Origin: Shimia biformata
Lineage (GTDB): Bacteria > Pseudomonadota > Alphaproteobacteria > Rhodobacterales > Rhodobacteraceae
Reading direction: 5' to 3'
Assembly (NCBI RefSeq): GCF_016888515.1
Contig: NZ_JAFEJK010000001.1
Span: forward strand, 1,397,475-1,461,474
Length of the DNA stretch: 64,000 nucleotides
The number at the start of each line of letters is the position of its first letter. The first letter of the stretch is position 1. This document shows positions 45,111 to 53,400 of this stretch, one piece after another. The notes beneath the pieces are model-generated. The model was not told the origin of the DNA, searched no databases, and was given only the letters and a program-made list of their open reading frames with translations. The position numbers and the translations under genes were made by a program.

Positions 45111-48100
45111 TCAGTCGTCGTCCGACGACTTGTTCGCGGCTCCGATGTAACCGGCAATCACCTGCATGATCTTGAAAGCTGTCTGCGCGTCATTCTCGAC
45201 CACGGCAAGAAACTCCTGCTCGCCCAGGCGCAATGCCTCAAGTTTCTTGTGGACCTTCATGTCCAATGCGCGGGGTTCCTTGCGGATCAGCGCCAGCTCG
45301 CCGACCAGCGCGCCTGCGCCCGCGGTCGCAACAAGGAAATCGTCGCCGCTTTCCTGCGGCGCGTAGATGCCCGCCTCGCCCTCGAGAATGAGATAGGCGC
45401 CATCTGTGCCGGGGTCACCCTGATGGAACACGTATTCGCCTTCCTCCGCCTCGTACCACTTGGCGCCGAAGGCCAGCAGCCGCAGCTGTTTGCGGGCCAG
45501 CCCCGAGAACAGGTCGGTGCCGCGCAGCGCGCGCATCTTGCGGTTCAGGTCGGCAGTGGCGGCGTTGTCAGTGCGTTCCTCCGCGGCTTCGCCGTCGGCG
45601 CGGAACCGTCCGTTTTCAAGGTGAACCACGGTGTCAAACCGCGTCTGGTCCTCGAACCCTTCTTCAAGCACGATCAGGGTGGTGTTCGGCAATAGCCCGC
45701 GCAGGTTGTCCAGCAACGTCTCGCGGCGCTCTGTATCGAGCCCGGCCAACACGCTGTCCAGGACAAGGATATCCGGTTTCTTGATCGCCGCGCGCGACAG
45801 CGACAGCGGCGCAAGATAGGCCGAGCTGAGGTTGACGCCTCCAAGCCCGGTCGGGACCTCGTGGATCAGCTTGGCGATATGGCGACGCAGGCCGGCGTCC
45901 TGAAGGATATCGGCGACTTTTGCATAAAGCGCATCCATGCCCGACGTGCCCGACGACGAAAGACGACCAAAAAGCGCGTTCTCGATGATCGAGAGGTTGC
46001 CGAAATACTGCCCCTTGTCGAGCGGTTCGAAATGGTCGGAGATCTTGTCCTTCTGCTTGCCGGCCCAATCGCGGCGCATGTCCAGAACTTGATTTTTCAG
46101 GTCGTCGGTAAAGGCGGGGCCGATCTTTTCGGCTGATATCTCGAACAGCAGCGCCAGGATCTGCGCGCGTTCCTCGTCATCCAGACTGTCCAGCCCGGAC
46201 TTGCGGCTTTTGCGTACCAGATCGACCTTGGTTTCGAAGGTCTCGACCACAAGCCCAAGCATGCGGAACAGTGGGTGATCCGTGCCGTCGGCGCCAAAGG
46301 TCTGGCGCAGCATTTCAACCACTTCCTGGCTGAGTTTCAGCAGCGCCTCTTCCTGTCCGGTTTCGCGCAGCACCTCGGCGAAATGGTGGACGGCGGCCAT
46401 GTCCTCGCCATCGAACTGGGTGCGCTGTTTTGCGTAAAACAGGTTCCCCGCGATCGAGATCGCCGGGTTGAATTGTTCGGGATCGAAGCGATAGAACACC
46501 GAGCCTTCGCCCATATCCGCGGTCTCGGCGATCACCTTCTCGCGCAGCGCGACGATGCCCTCGGCCAGCTCCGGGAACGCTTCGGGGTCGAAACTCTGAT
46601 CCAGTGCCCGCTGGAACAGTTCCGGCCCAGAGCCGATGCCCTCGACCAGTTCCAGCCACCAGTCCAGCACCTCTTCAGCTTCTTCCAGCCCGGCAAGCCC
46701 GGGGTCAAGCCAGTCGGTTTCCAGGGGATCGGTGGAGTTGCCCGAGCGTTCGGCCTCAAGCGCGAACTTCGGGTCCATTGGCGCCTCGGGGTCACGGGGG
46801 GCCGGGGTCAGCGCCATCATCACGTTGCGCCCGAATGTGCCGTCAAAGACATAAGGGCGGGGGTCGGCGTGGCCGATACGGGCGGCAACCACGGTCTGGT
46901 GCAGCTCACGAAGCGGATGGCCCGACAGGACAACCGACCCGCTCGCAGGCAGCACTTCGCGCGTCAGAACTTCGGCCAGCGCGTGGCGATCCTCTTCCTG
47001 TGGCGCCATGACCAGAACCTGGGATCCGCCCTGCCAGTTTGCGTTCAACCCTTCCAGCACCACGTTGCCGTCACTGTCATGGACCGCGACGTTTTTCATC
47101 TCGACCGGGCCGGACAGGTGCGGACAATCGTCGGGACGGCCTTCGAACAGGGTCTCGTCGATCATGCCCTCGGGGGCAAAGCGTTCAGTGATCAGTTCCC
47201 ACCGCTGGCCCAGCTCCTGCACCTGGTTGTAATAGGTCAGCAGCTCTTTCCACGGGGCCGAAAGGTCCTTGTAGGCCGCCAGCGCCGCGACCAGCGCCCC
47301 CAGCGTGACCTGGCCCTCGATGACAAGGTAGCCGCCGACCAGGAAGAAGAAGAACGGGGTCAGCTGGGTAATGAAGTTGTTGAGGAACTTCATGAAGAAC
47401 TTTTTCTGGTAGATCACCAGGCGGATATTGAACAGGATGCCAAGCCGCCGCGTGATCAGCGACTGCCGATAGCGCCAGCCACCATGGGTCCGCAGCGTCG
47501 CCGCACCCGCTGCGCTTTCGCCGATCTCGGCAGCCAGGTGGCGGACTTCGACGATCCGTTTCTTGTTATAGACGTTGATCTGGCGTTGCAGCTTGGGGAT
47601 CAGCCAGGCCTGCACCGGGATCAGCGCCACTGCCGCCAGCCCGAGAAGTGCGTTCTGGGCAAAGAGGAAGAACAGGATCGTTGCCATCTGCCCGGCCTGC
47701 AGGATCGGCTGGCTGATCGCGTCGCCCATCATGCCGCCCATCGGTTCGGATTCCGAGGTGATCATCGACACCAGCTCGCCCTGGCTGGTGTTGCGCACAT
47801 AAGGTTGCGGGAAGCGCAGAATGCGGCTGATCAGGGTGAATCGAAACCGGCGCAGCATGCGCTCGGACATGACACCCTTGTAGGTGTTGATCTTCATCTT
47901 GGTCACGCCATGGGCGATGACCGACAACAGGAACGCGAAACACAGGATCACCAGAAAGGTGATCTGATCGAACTCGAAGCCATAGAAATCCACCGTGCTT
48001 TGCCCGGCACCGATGGCGTCGTTGATGATCCGTTTCGGCAACTCAAGTGTCAGGTAAAGCAGCGGGAACAGGGTCAGGGTCTGAGCCAGAAGGATGATCT

Positions 48101-48149
48101 GTTCGCGGCGCGAGTACTTCCAAATGAAGCTGAAAAGAGAGCGTTCGAT
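45111..48149 (-). CDS. ABC-type membrane protein with degenerate nucleotide-binding domain and C-terminal cyclic-nucleotide-binding domain
   Basis: About 1,012 residues. Residues 1-290 form an exporter-type transmembrane domain (FPQPYVRNTSQGELVSMI). The ATPase domain is degraded: where Walker A should be it reads VLVMAPQEEDRHALAEVL (about 377-394), with no Gly-Lys-Ser. The signature region is VNLSSAYLAPLSLSRAAIKK, and Walker B is DILVLDSVLAGLD with Ser instead of Glu. An acidic, helical insert of roughly 270 residues separates them. A cNMP-binding domain follows (about 880-990; YVFHQGDPGTDGAYLILEGE, LVGELALIRKEPRALDM). The N-terminal helix ERSLFSFIWKYSRRE clearly extends to 48149, where the only well-placed start is ATC after AGGAG; otherwise TTG at 48041 would cut the first membrane helix. 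Confidence 0.85.
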   Translation of the reverse strand: MERSLFSFIWKYSRREQIILLAQTLTLFPLLYLTLELPKRIINDAIGAGQSTVDFYGFEFDQITFLVILCFAFLLSVIAHGVTKMKINTYKGVMSERMLRRFRFTLISRILRFPQPYVRNTSQGELVSMITSESEPMGGMMGDAISQPILQAGQMATILFFLFAQNALLGLAAVALIPVQAWLIPKLQRQINVYNKKRIVEVRHLAAEIGESAAGAATLRTHGGWRYRQSLITRRLGILFNIRLVIYQKKFFMKFLNNFITQLTPFFFFLVGGYLVIEGQVTLGALVAALAAYKDLSAPWKELLTYYNQVQELGQRWELITERFAPEGMIDETLFEGRPDDCPHLSGPVEMKNVAVHDSDGNVVLEGLNANWQGGSQVLVMAPQEEDRHALAEVLTREVLPASGSVVLSGHPLRELHQTVVAARIGHADPRPYVFDGTFGRNVMMALTPAPRDPEAPMDPKFALEAERSGNSTDPLETDWLDPGLAGLEEAEEVLDWWLELVEGIGSGPELFQRALDQSFDPEAFPELAEGIVALREKVIAETADMGEGSVFYRFDPEQFNPAISIAGNLFYAKQRTQFDGEDMAAVHHFAEVLRETGQEEALLKLSQEVVEMLRQTFGADGTDHPLFRMLGLVVETFETKVDLVRKSRKSGLDSLDDEERAQILALLFEISAEKIGPAFTDDLKNQVLDMRRDWAGKQKDKISDHFEPLDKGQYFGNLSIIENALFGRLSSSGTSGMDALYAKVADILQDAGLRRHIAKLIHEVPTGLGGVNLSSAYLAPLSLSRAAIKKPDILVLDSVLAGLDTERRETLLDNLRGLLPNTTLIVLEEGFEDQTRFDTVVHLENGRFRADGEAAEERTDNAATADLNRKMRALRGTDLFSGLARKQLRLLAFGAKWYEAEEGEYVFHQGDPGTDGAYLILEGEAGIYAPQESGDDFLVATAGAGALVGELALIRKEPRALDMKVHKKLEALRLGEQEFLAVVENDAQTAFKIMQVIAGYIGAANKSSDDD

Positions 48150-48321
48150 GACGTGGCTCCTGAATGTCGTGCGAAGAAATGATCCGCAATCAAAACGTTG
48201 AGCAAAGCTATCAATGCTTTGGGTGGGGGATCAACGGTTTTTGACGAAACCAAGGGGTTTGCGTCCCGCGAACTTGGCGGCTAGGCTCACGACAAGGACC
48301 GAGAAAGGAGGGCCCGGGATC

Positions 48322-48702
48322 ATGCACAGTGCAAACGCCATTCTTGGCCTCTTGTGCCTGTTCCAGATCAAGCATCTTCTGGCGGACTATTTCTTCCAGA
48401 CGAAGGTGATGCTGACGGGGCGTGAAAACTATGTGCATCTGGGGCGCGCCCTGCATGCCGGGGTGCATGCGCTGTTGTCGATCGCGGTGTTGGCGGTTTT
48501 CGGAACACCCGCATGGCTGATCCTTGTTCTGGTTGTCGGGGAGTGGGTCGTGCATTTCCACATCGACTGGTGGAAAGCCAGCGACACTCTGAAAAAGCAG
48601 CTGACGCCGGCAGATGCCGGTTTCTGGCGTGGGTTCGGCATCGACCAGGCGCTGCATCAGCTGACCTATATCGGCATGGTCTGGGTCTGGTCGTTTTATT
48701 GA
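48322..48702 (+). CDS. DUF3307 family small membrane protein
   Basis: A 126-residue protein with three or four hydrophobic segments. DUF3307 motifs are visible: FQIKHLLADYFFQT at the N-terminus, NYVHLGRALHAGVHALLS, and VHFHIDWWKASDTLKKQ followed by FWRGFGIDQALHQLTYIGMV. The repeated His, Asp and Trp residues near the membrane suggest a metal or ligand site, but no function is known for the family. ATG at 48322 after AAAGGAGG. It is divergent from the ABC/cNMP gene and convergent with the cyclase gene (four bases apart). Confidence 0.85.
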   Translation: MHSANAILGLLCLFQIKHLLADYFFQTKVMLTGRENYVHLGRALHAGVHALLSIAVLAVFGTPAWLILVLVVGEWVVHFHIDWWKASDTLKKQLTPADAGFWRGFGIDQALHQLTYIGMVWVWSFY

Positions 48703-48706
48703 ACCG

Positions 48707-50434
48707 TCATTGAACCGTCGCGGCCGTGGCTGCAACGGCGCGGAAGACCGGCACTGGCGTCGCGTATCCCTTGAGCGGGATCGGTTCCAGCGTTTCGAAC
48801 CGGACGCCGTTTCCACGGGCCGCATTGCGTGTGGCGCTGTCTGACAGGACCTCACCCGGTCCGGCCTTGCTGCACAGGCGCGCGGACAGGTTCACGGTTG
48901 ATCCCAGCACGGTGAAATCCATCCGGTCGCTAGAGCCCATGGCCCCAAGGATCACCTCGCCCGAGGCAACCCCGATCCCCACCGCCAGCTCATAGCCCTC
49001 ATGCGCATCCAGCATTCCGGCCATTGCCGCATTGAGTTCGACCGCGCAAAGCGCCGCGCGGCGTTCCTTGTCCGCACCGTCAAACACCGCGACCAGCGCG
49101 TCGCCGATGAACTTGTCGATGTCGCCGCCATGACGCGACACGATCTCGGCCTGCACGTCGAAATAGCGGTTCAGCATCTCGATCACCTCTTCCGGCGGGT
49201 GGGCTTCCGAGAATTCGGTATATCCGCGGATGTCGGTGAACATCACCGCCAGGTGCCGCCGCTCGCCGCCCCGGTGCATCCCGTCGCCCTCGGCATGCTG
49301 GATTGCTGACATGGTGCCGTGGCTGACGAACTTCATCAGTTCCAGCCGCTCGGCCAGTTGCGCGGCCATGGCATTGATCCGTGTGGACAGATCCCCGATC
49401 TCGTCACGAGAGCGCACCTTCTCGACACGCGCGGCAAAGTCGCCTTCCCCGATCCTTTCGGCCACCCGGCCGATCTTCAGGATCGGCCCGGTCAGACGGC
49501 GTGAAAAGATCAGCGAAAAGACCGAGGCCAGCGCGAAACCGACCAGCCCGACAATTTGGATGCGGTCCGTCATCTGGTCGACCACGGCATAGGCGTCGGC
49601 TTCGCTGATTTCGGTGACGACCGCCCAGGGAAACCAGTCGGGAAACGCATAGGCGCCCAGCATCACCTCTCCGGTCGGGCGGGTGTAGGGTTGCAGCGCG
49701 TCGGCGCGCGCCCCGGCCACGATCAGCGGCATTGCCGCACCGACAATGGCGCGGTCCGACAGAAGGCGGGGCGAGTCTTCAAGCACCGCGCGCCCGGCGT
49801 GGTCGACAACCGTGATCTCTCCGCGCTGACGAAAGGGATGACGGTCGGCGCGGTTGCGCAGGCTGGCCAGAAGCACCTTGGCCGACAGCGTTACCTTGCG
49901 CCCGGCGATGCCGTTCTCCAACGGCAGGGCAAAGGTGGCGACCCAGTCGTTTGTGCCGTCCATTCGCGCAATCAGCGGGCGCCCCCATTGCCCGGTCCCC
50001 TGGATCGAGGCGATCACGGCTGACGGCGTCGCCAGTGTCGCCACCGGGTCAAGCCCAAGCGCCGCCAGCCTTTGGCCATAGGCTTCGTCCGAGATCAGAA
50101 CCGGCAGGTCGGACCCGTCGACGCTGAGTTGCATCGCCACCACGTCCGGCAGTTCCTCCAGCCCCAGTGTCAGAAGCGACACCTTCTGCGCGACGCCAAG
50201 ATCGGGGTTGTCAATCCCGTTGCGGATCACCGAGATCGGCGTCAGCCATTGGCCTTCGTAAAGCGTATCGAATTCCTGCCGCAGCTCTGCCGCAACCTGG
50301 GTCAGGTCCTCGTTGGCAGCGCTTTTCAACTCGTCCCGCGCGATGCGGATCAGGTTTTCGCCAACCAGCGTCAGAGGCGCTACCGAGATCAGAGCCGCAA
50401 AGAAGAAGAACTTGAGCGGCAGGGGAAATCGCAT
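48707..50434 (-). CDS. Membrane class III adenylate/guanylate cyclase with periplasmic sensor and HAMP
   Basis: A 575-residue protein. A transmembrane helix (about 8-27), a periplasmic Cache-like sensor (30-285), a second helix (293-311), a HAMP domain (312-365) and a class III cyclase domain (395-545). Metal Asp401 is in MFTDIRGYTEF and Asp445 in KFIGDALVAVF. Lys441 and Thr508 (DFTVLGSTVN) fit the adenine-selecting Lys/Thr pair of many bacterial adenylate cyclases, and NLSAR supplies transition-state Asn and Arg. It should therefore be active and make cAMP, though cGMP is not excluded. ATG three bases after the PKD gene stop; last gene of the three-gene operon. Confidence 0.93.
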   Translation of the reverse strand: MRFPLPLKFFFFAALISVAPLTLVGENLIRIARDELKSAANEDLTQVAAELRQEFDTLYEGQWLTPISVIRNGIDNPDLGVAQKVSLLTLGLEELPDVVAMQLSVDGSDLPVLISDEAYGQRLAALGLDPVATLATPSAVIASIQGTGQWGRPLIARMDGTNDWVATFALPLENGIAGRKVTLSAKVLLASLRNRADRHPFRQRGEITVVDHAGRAVLEDSPRLLSDRAIVGAAMPLIVAGARADALQPYTRPTGEVMLGAYAFPDWFPWAVVTEISEADAYAVVDQMTDRIQIVGLVGFALASVFSLIFSRRLTGPILKIGRVAERIGEGDFAARVEKVRSRDEIGDLSTRINAMAAQLAERLELMKFVSHGTMSAIQHAEGDGMHRGGERRHLAVMFTDIRGYTEFSEAHPPEEVIEMLNRYFDVQAEIVSRHGGDIDKFIGDALVAVFDGADKERRAALCAVELNAAMAGMLDAHEGYELAVGIGVASGEVILGAMGSSDRMDFTVLGSTVNLSARLCSKAGPGEVLSDSATRNAARGNGVRFETLEPIPLKGYATPVPVFRAVAATAATVQ

Positions 50435-50437
50435 AGC

Positions 50438-53400
50438 CTAGTTCCCGTCGCGCGCCGAGGCAGAGATGCGGACCGTGTCGGTGGCGATGCCACAGGTCAG
50501 TCCGGTCGAGTCGCGGGCCGTGACCGTGACAAGATAGTCGCCCGGGGCGGCAAAGGCGTGCCGCGCGACCGCGCCGGTGGCGTTTGCCCCGTCGCCGAAG
50601 GCCCAGCCGATGCTGACCCCATGGCCATCGGGGTCGCTTGCCCCGCCCGCGTCGAACCGCACCGCATCATGGGCCGCGCCAACCAGCGTCTCGCGGTCCG
50701 GTCCGGCGTCAATCAATGGGGCAGCATTGACCAGGATGCGCGCGCTGTCCGACCCGCTGGCACAGGCCGAACCGCTGTCGTCCGTGACGGTCAGCCTCAC
50801 GTCCACCGCGCCGGCTGTATCAAAGCGTCGTGTCACCGTCGGACCGTTCAGCGTGACCCCGTCGGAGAACACCCATTCATGCGCGGTGACGGTGCCGTCC
50901 GGGTCGTGGGTCAGCGCGCTGAAAGTGATCTCGTCACCCGGGCAGATGGTGCGGTCCGGCCCGGCCTCGGCCACAGGCGCGGCGTTGATGCGGGCATAGA
51001 CCTCTTCCATGCGGACCGAGTTCAGCTGACCCTTGCCATCGTCCATGCGGACCGACACAGGGAACAAGCCGGGATTGGCGAAACTATGCGACGCGGTGGC
51101 GCCGGTTGCCGTTTTGCCGTCGCCGAAGGCCCAGCTTATGTCGCCGTCGCCCCAGTTGGCGGCCCAGGTGCGCGTCTCTCCGGGGCAATAGGGGGCAGGG
51201 GTCGCGAGCGCGGCCATCGGCGCGGGGTTCACCGTGACCGTCTGGCTGAGGCGCGCTTGCGAGTTCTCGACATCCGCTGCATCGGTCACGGTCAGCGTCA
51301 CCTCGTAGTCGCCGGGTTCGGAATAGACATGCAGACCCGTCACGCCCTGTCCGGTATTGCCATCTCCGAAGTCCCACTGGAAACCGGTGATCGCGCCATC
51401 CGGGTCAACCGAGGCGCCCGCGTCAAAGGCGACGGTCTGGCCCGCCGCGACGATTGCGGGGGCGTCAAACAGTGGCACCGGGGCTTCGTTTACGATGACC
51501 CGCGCCTGCGTGACCAGCGCTCCGCAGCCGATCTCGGTGCCCTCCAGCGTGGTCTCAAGCGTCACGAGCTGCGCCCCCGGCGCGGCAAAGGCATGGGATG
51601 CCGTGTCGCCTTCGGTGCTGCTGCCATCCGGGAAGGTCCAGCGATGCTGGGCCTCGACACCATCTGAAACGCCGGAAAGACTGGCGGAAAAAACAATGTC
51701 GTTACCAAGTGCCGCGCGCAGAGGCGCGTCGATTTCCTGTGTCGGCGCATCCAACACGGTCACCGTCAGCGTATCGGTATCAAGAGGGCTGCAAGCGCCA
51801 ATCGTGTCGCCGGTGATCGTCAGGGTCACGCGATACTCGCCCGGCTTCGAGAACGAATGCAGCGGCTCGGCACCTCCGGCGCGGCCTCCGTCGCCAAAGC
51901 TCCAGTCAAACCCGTTGACCGACCCATCCGCATCGGTCGACGCCGTGCCGTCAAAGCGGACCGGCTGATTGACGCAGACCGTCTTGTCTTCGCCGGCCAT
52001 GGCGATCGGCCCCTCGCGCACAAGAACTGCGATGCGGTCCATATGCCGGCCCTGCTCTGTGCCGCTTTCGTCCTGAACCGTCAGGGTGACGGGATAGGTG
52101 CCGGGAAGTTCATAGATCTTGTTCGGGTTGACCACCGTCGAGGTCTCGCCATCGCCGAAGTCCCAGGAAAACAACAGGGTCTCGCCGTCAGGATCGGAAC
52201 TGGCCGAGGCATCAAACAGCACCGGCTCGCCGGAACAGACATCGCGGTTGCCGCCCGCCACGGCCATGGGACGGGCGTTGATCGTCACGGACATCGCGTC
52301 GACGTCGCGGCCGTTGGCCAGCCCGGTTCCGTCGCTGACCCTGAGCGTGACGGGATATTTCCCCGCACGCGGAAAGGCATGTGTCACGCGGACGCCGTCC
52401 AGCGTCCCGCTGCCGTCGCCAAAGTCCCAGGTGTAGGTCAGCTTGTCACCATCAGCATCGCCGGACCCCGAAGCATCAAGCGTCACAAGAAGCTGATCGG
52501 TGATGATATCTTCACCCGCTTCGGCAATCGGCGCGTGGTTCACCCGAACCACCACCTCGTCCGAAGCGACGCCATTGGTCACGCCGCTGTCATCGGTGAC
52601 GACCAGGCGCGCGTTGAACACGCCAGGCACGTCATAGGCCCGTTCGACTTCGCGGCCCTGAAGTTCTGCACCAAGGTCGTCAAATTCCCAGCGGTAGCCC
52701 GAGATGCTTCCGTCCGGGTCGTTCGAACCGGCTGCGCTGAACAGAACCGTTTGTCCCGGCGCAACGCTCAGGTCGGGGCCCGCAACGGCAACCGGCGGCG
52801 CGTTGACGGTGATGAATGTTTCCGCCTCGTCCCGTCCGCCCCGGTCGGGAAAGTCATCAAACACCGTCAGCCGAATTCGATAGATGCCGGGTGCCGCAAT
52901 CGCGTGCGAGACGCGCTCTCCGTCCAGAACGGTGCCATCAGGTAGCACCCATTCCCAGGCCGCGACGCTGCCATCGCTGTCGACTGAGGCGCTGCCGTCC
53001 AGGGTAAAGCTCTGGCCGGGTGTCACCGTCAGCGAAGGGCCGGCATCGGCGATGGGCAGGGCGTTGATGGTGACGCGCATCGTGTCGCGGTGGCTGGATT
53101 GCGGCGCGCCGCTGTCGTCGGTGACCCGCAGTGCCACGTTATAGACTCCTGGGCGGGCATAGGCGTGGCGCGGGTTGGGGCCGGTCCCCGTGTGGCCATC
53201 GCCAAAATCCCAATCGTAACGCGCTATGGCGCCATCGGAATCCCGCGAGGCGCGCCCGTCGAACTGCACATCGCTGGCAGTCAGGAACTGGTCCGGCCCG
53301 GCCTCGGCAACCGGTGGGGCGTTGATGGTGATGGTCTGGCTCAGGCTTTGCGTCGCGGTCGGCGTGCCGCTGTCATCCACCACGGTCAGCGTGACGGGAT

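Noticed and set aside
46275-48182. A 635-codon plus-strand frame opposite the ABC/cNMP gene
   Set aside because: No ribosome site and no recognisable motifs; the minus-strand product has clear transmembrane and cNMP domains.
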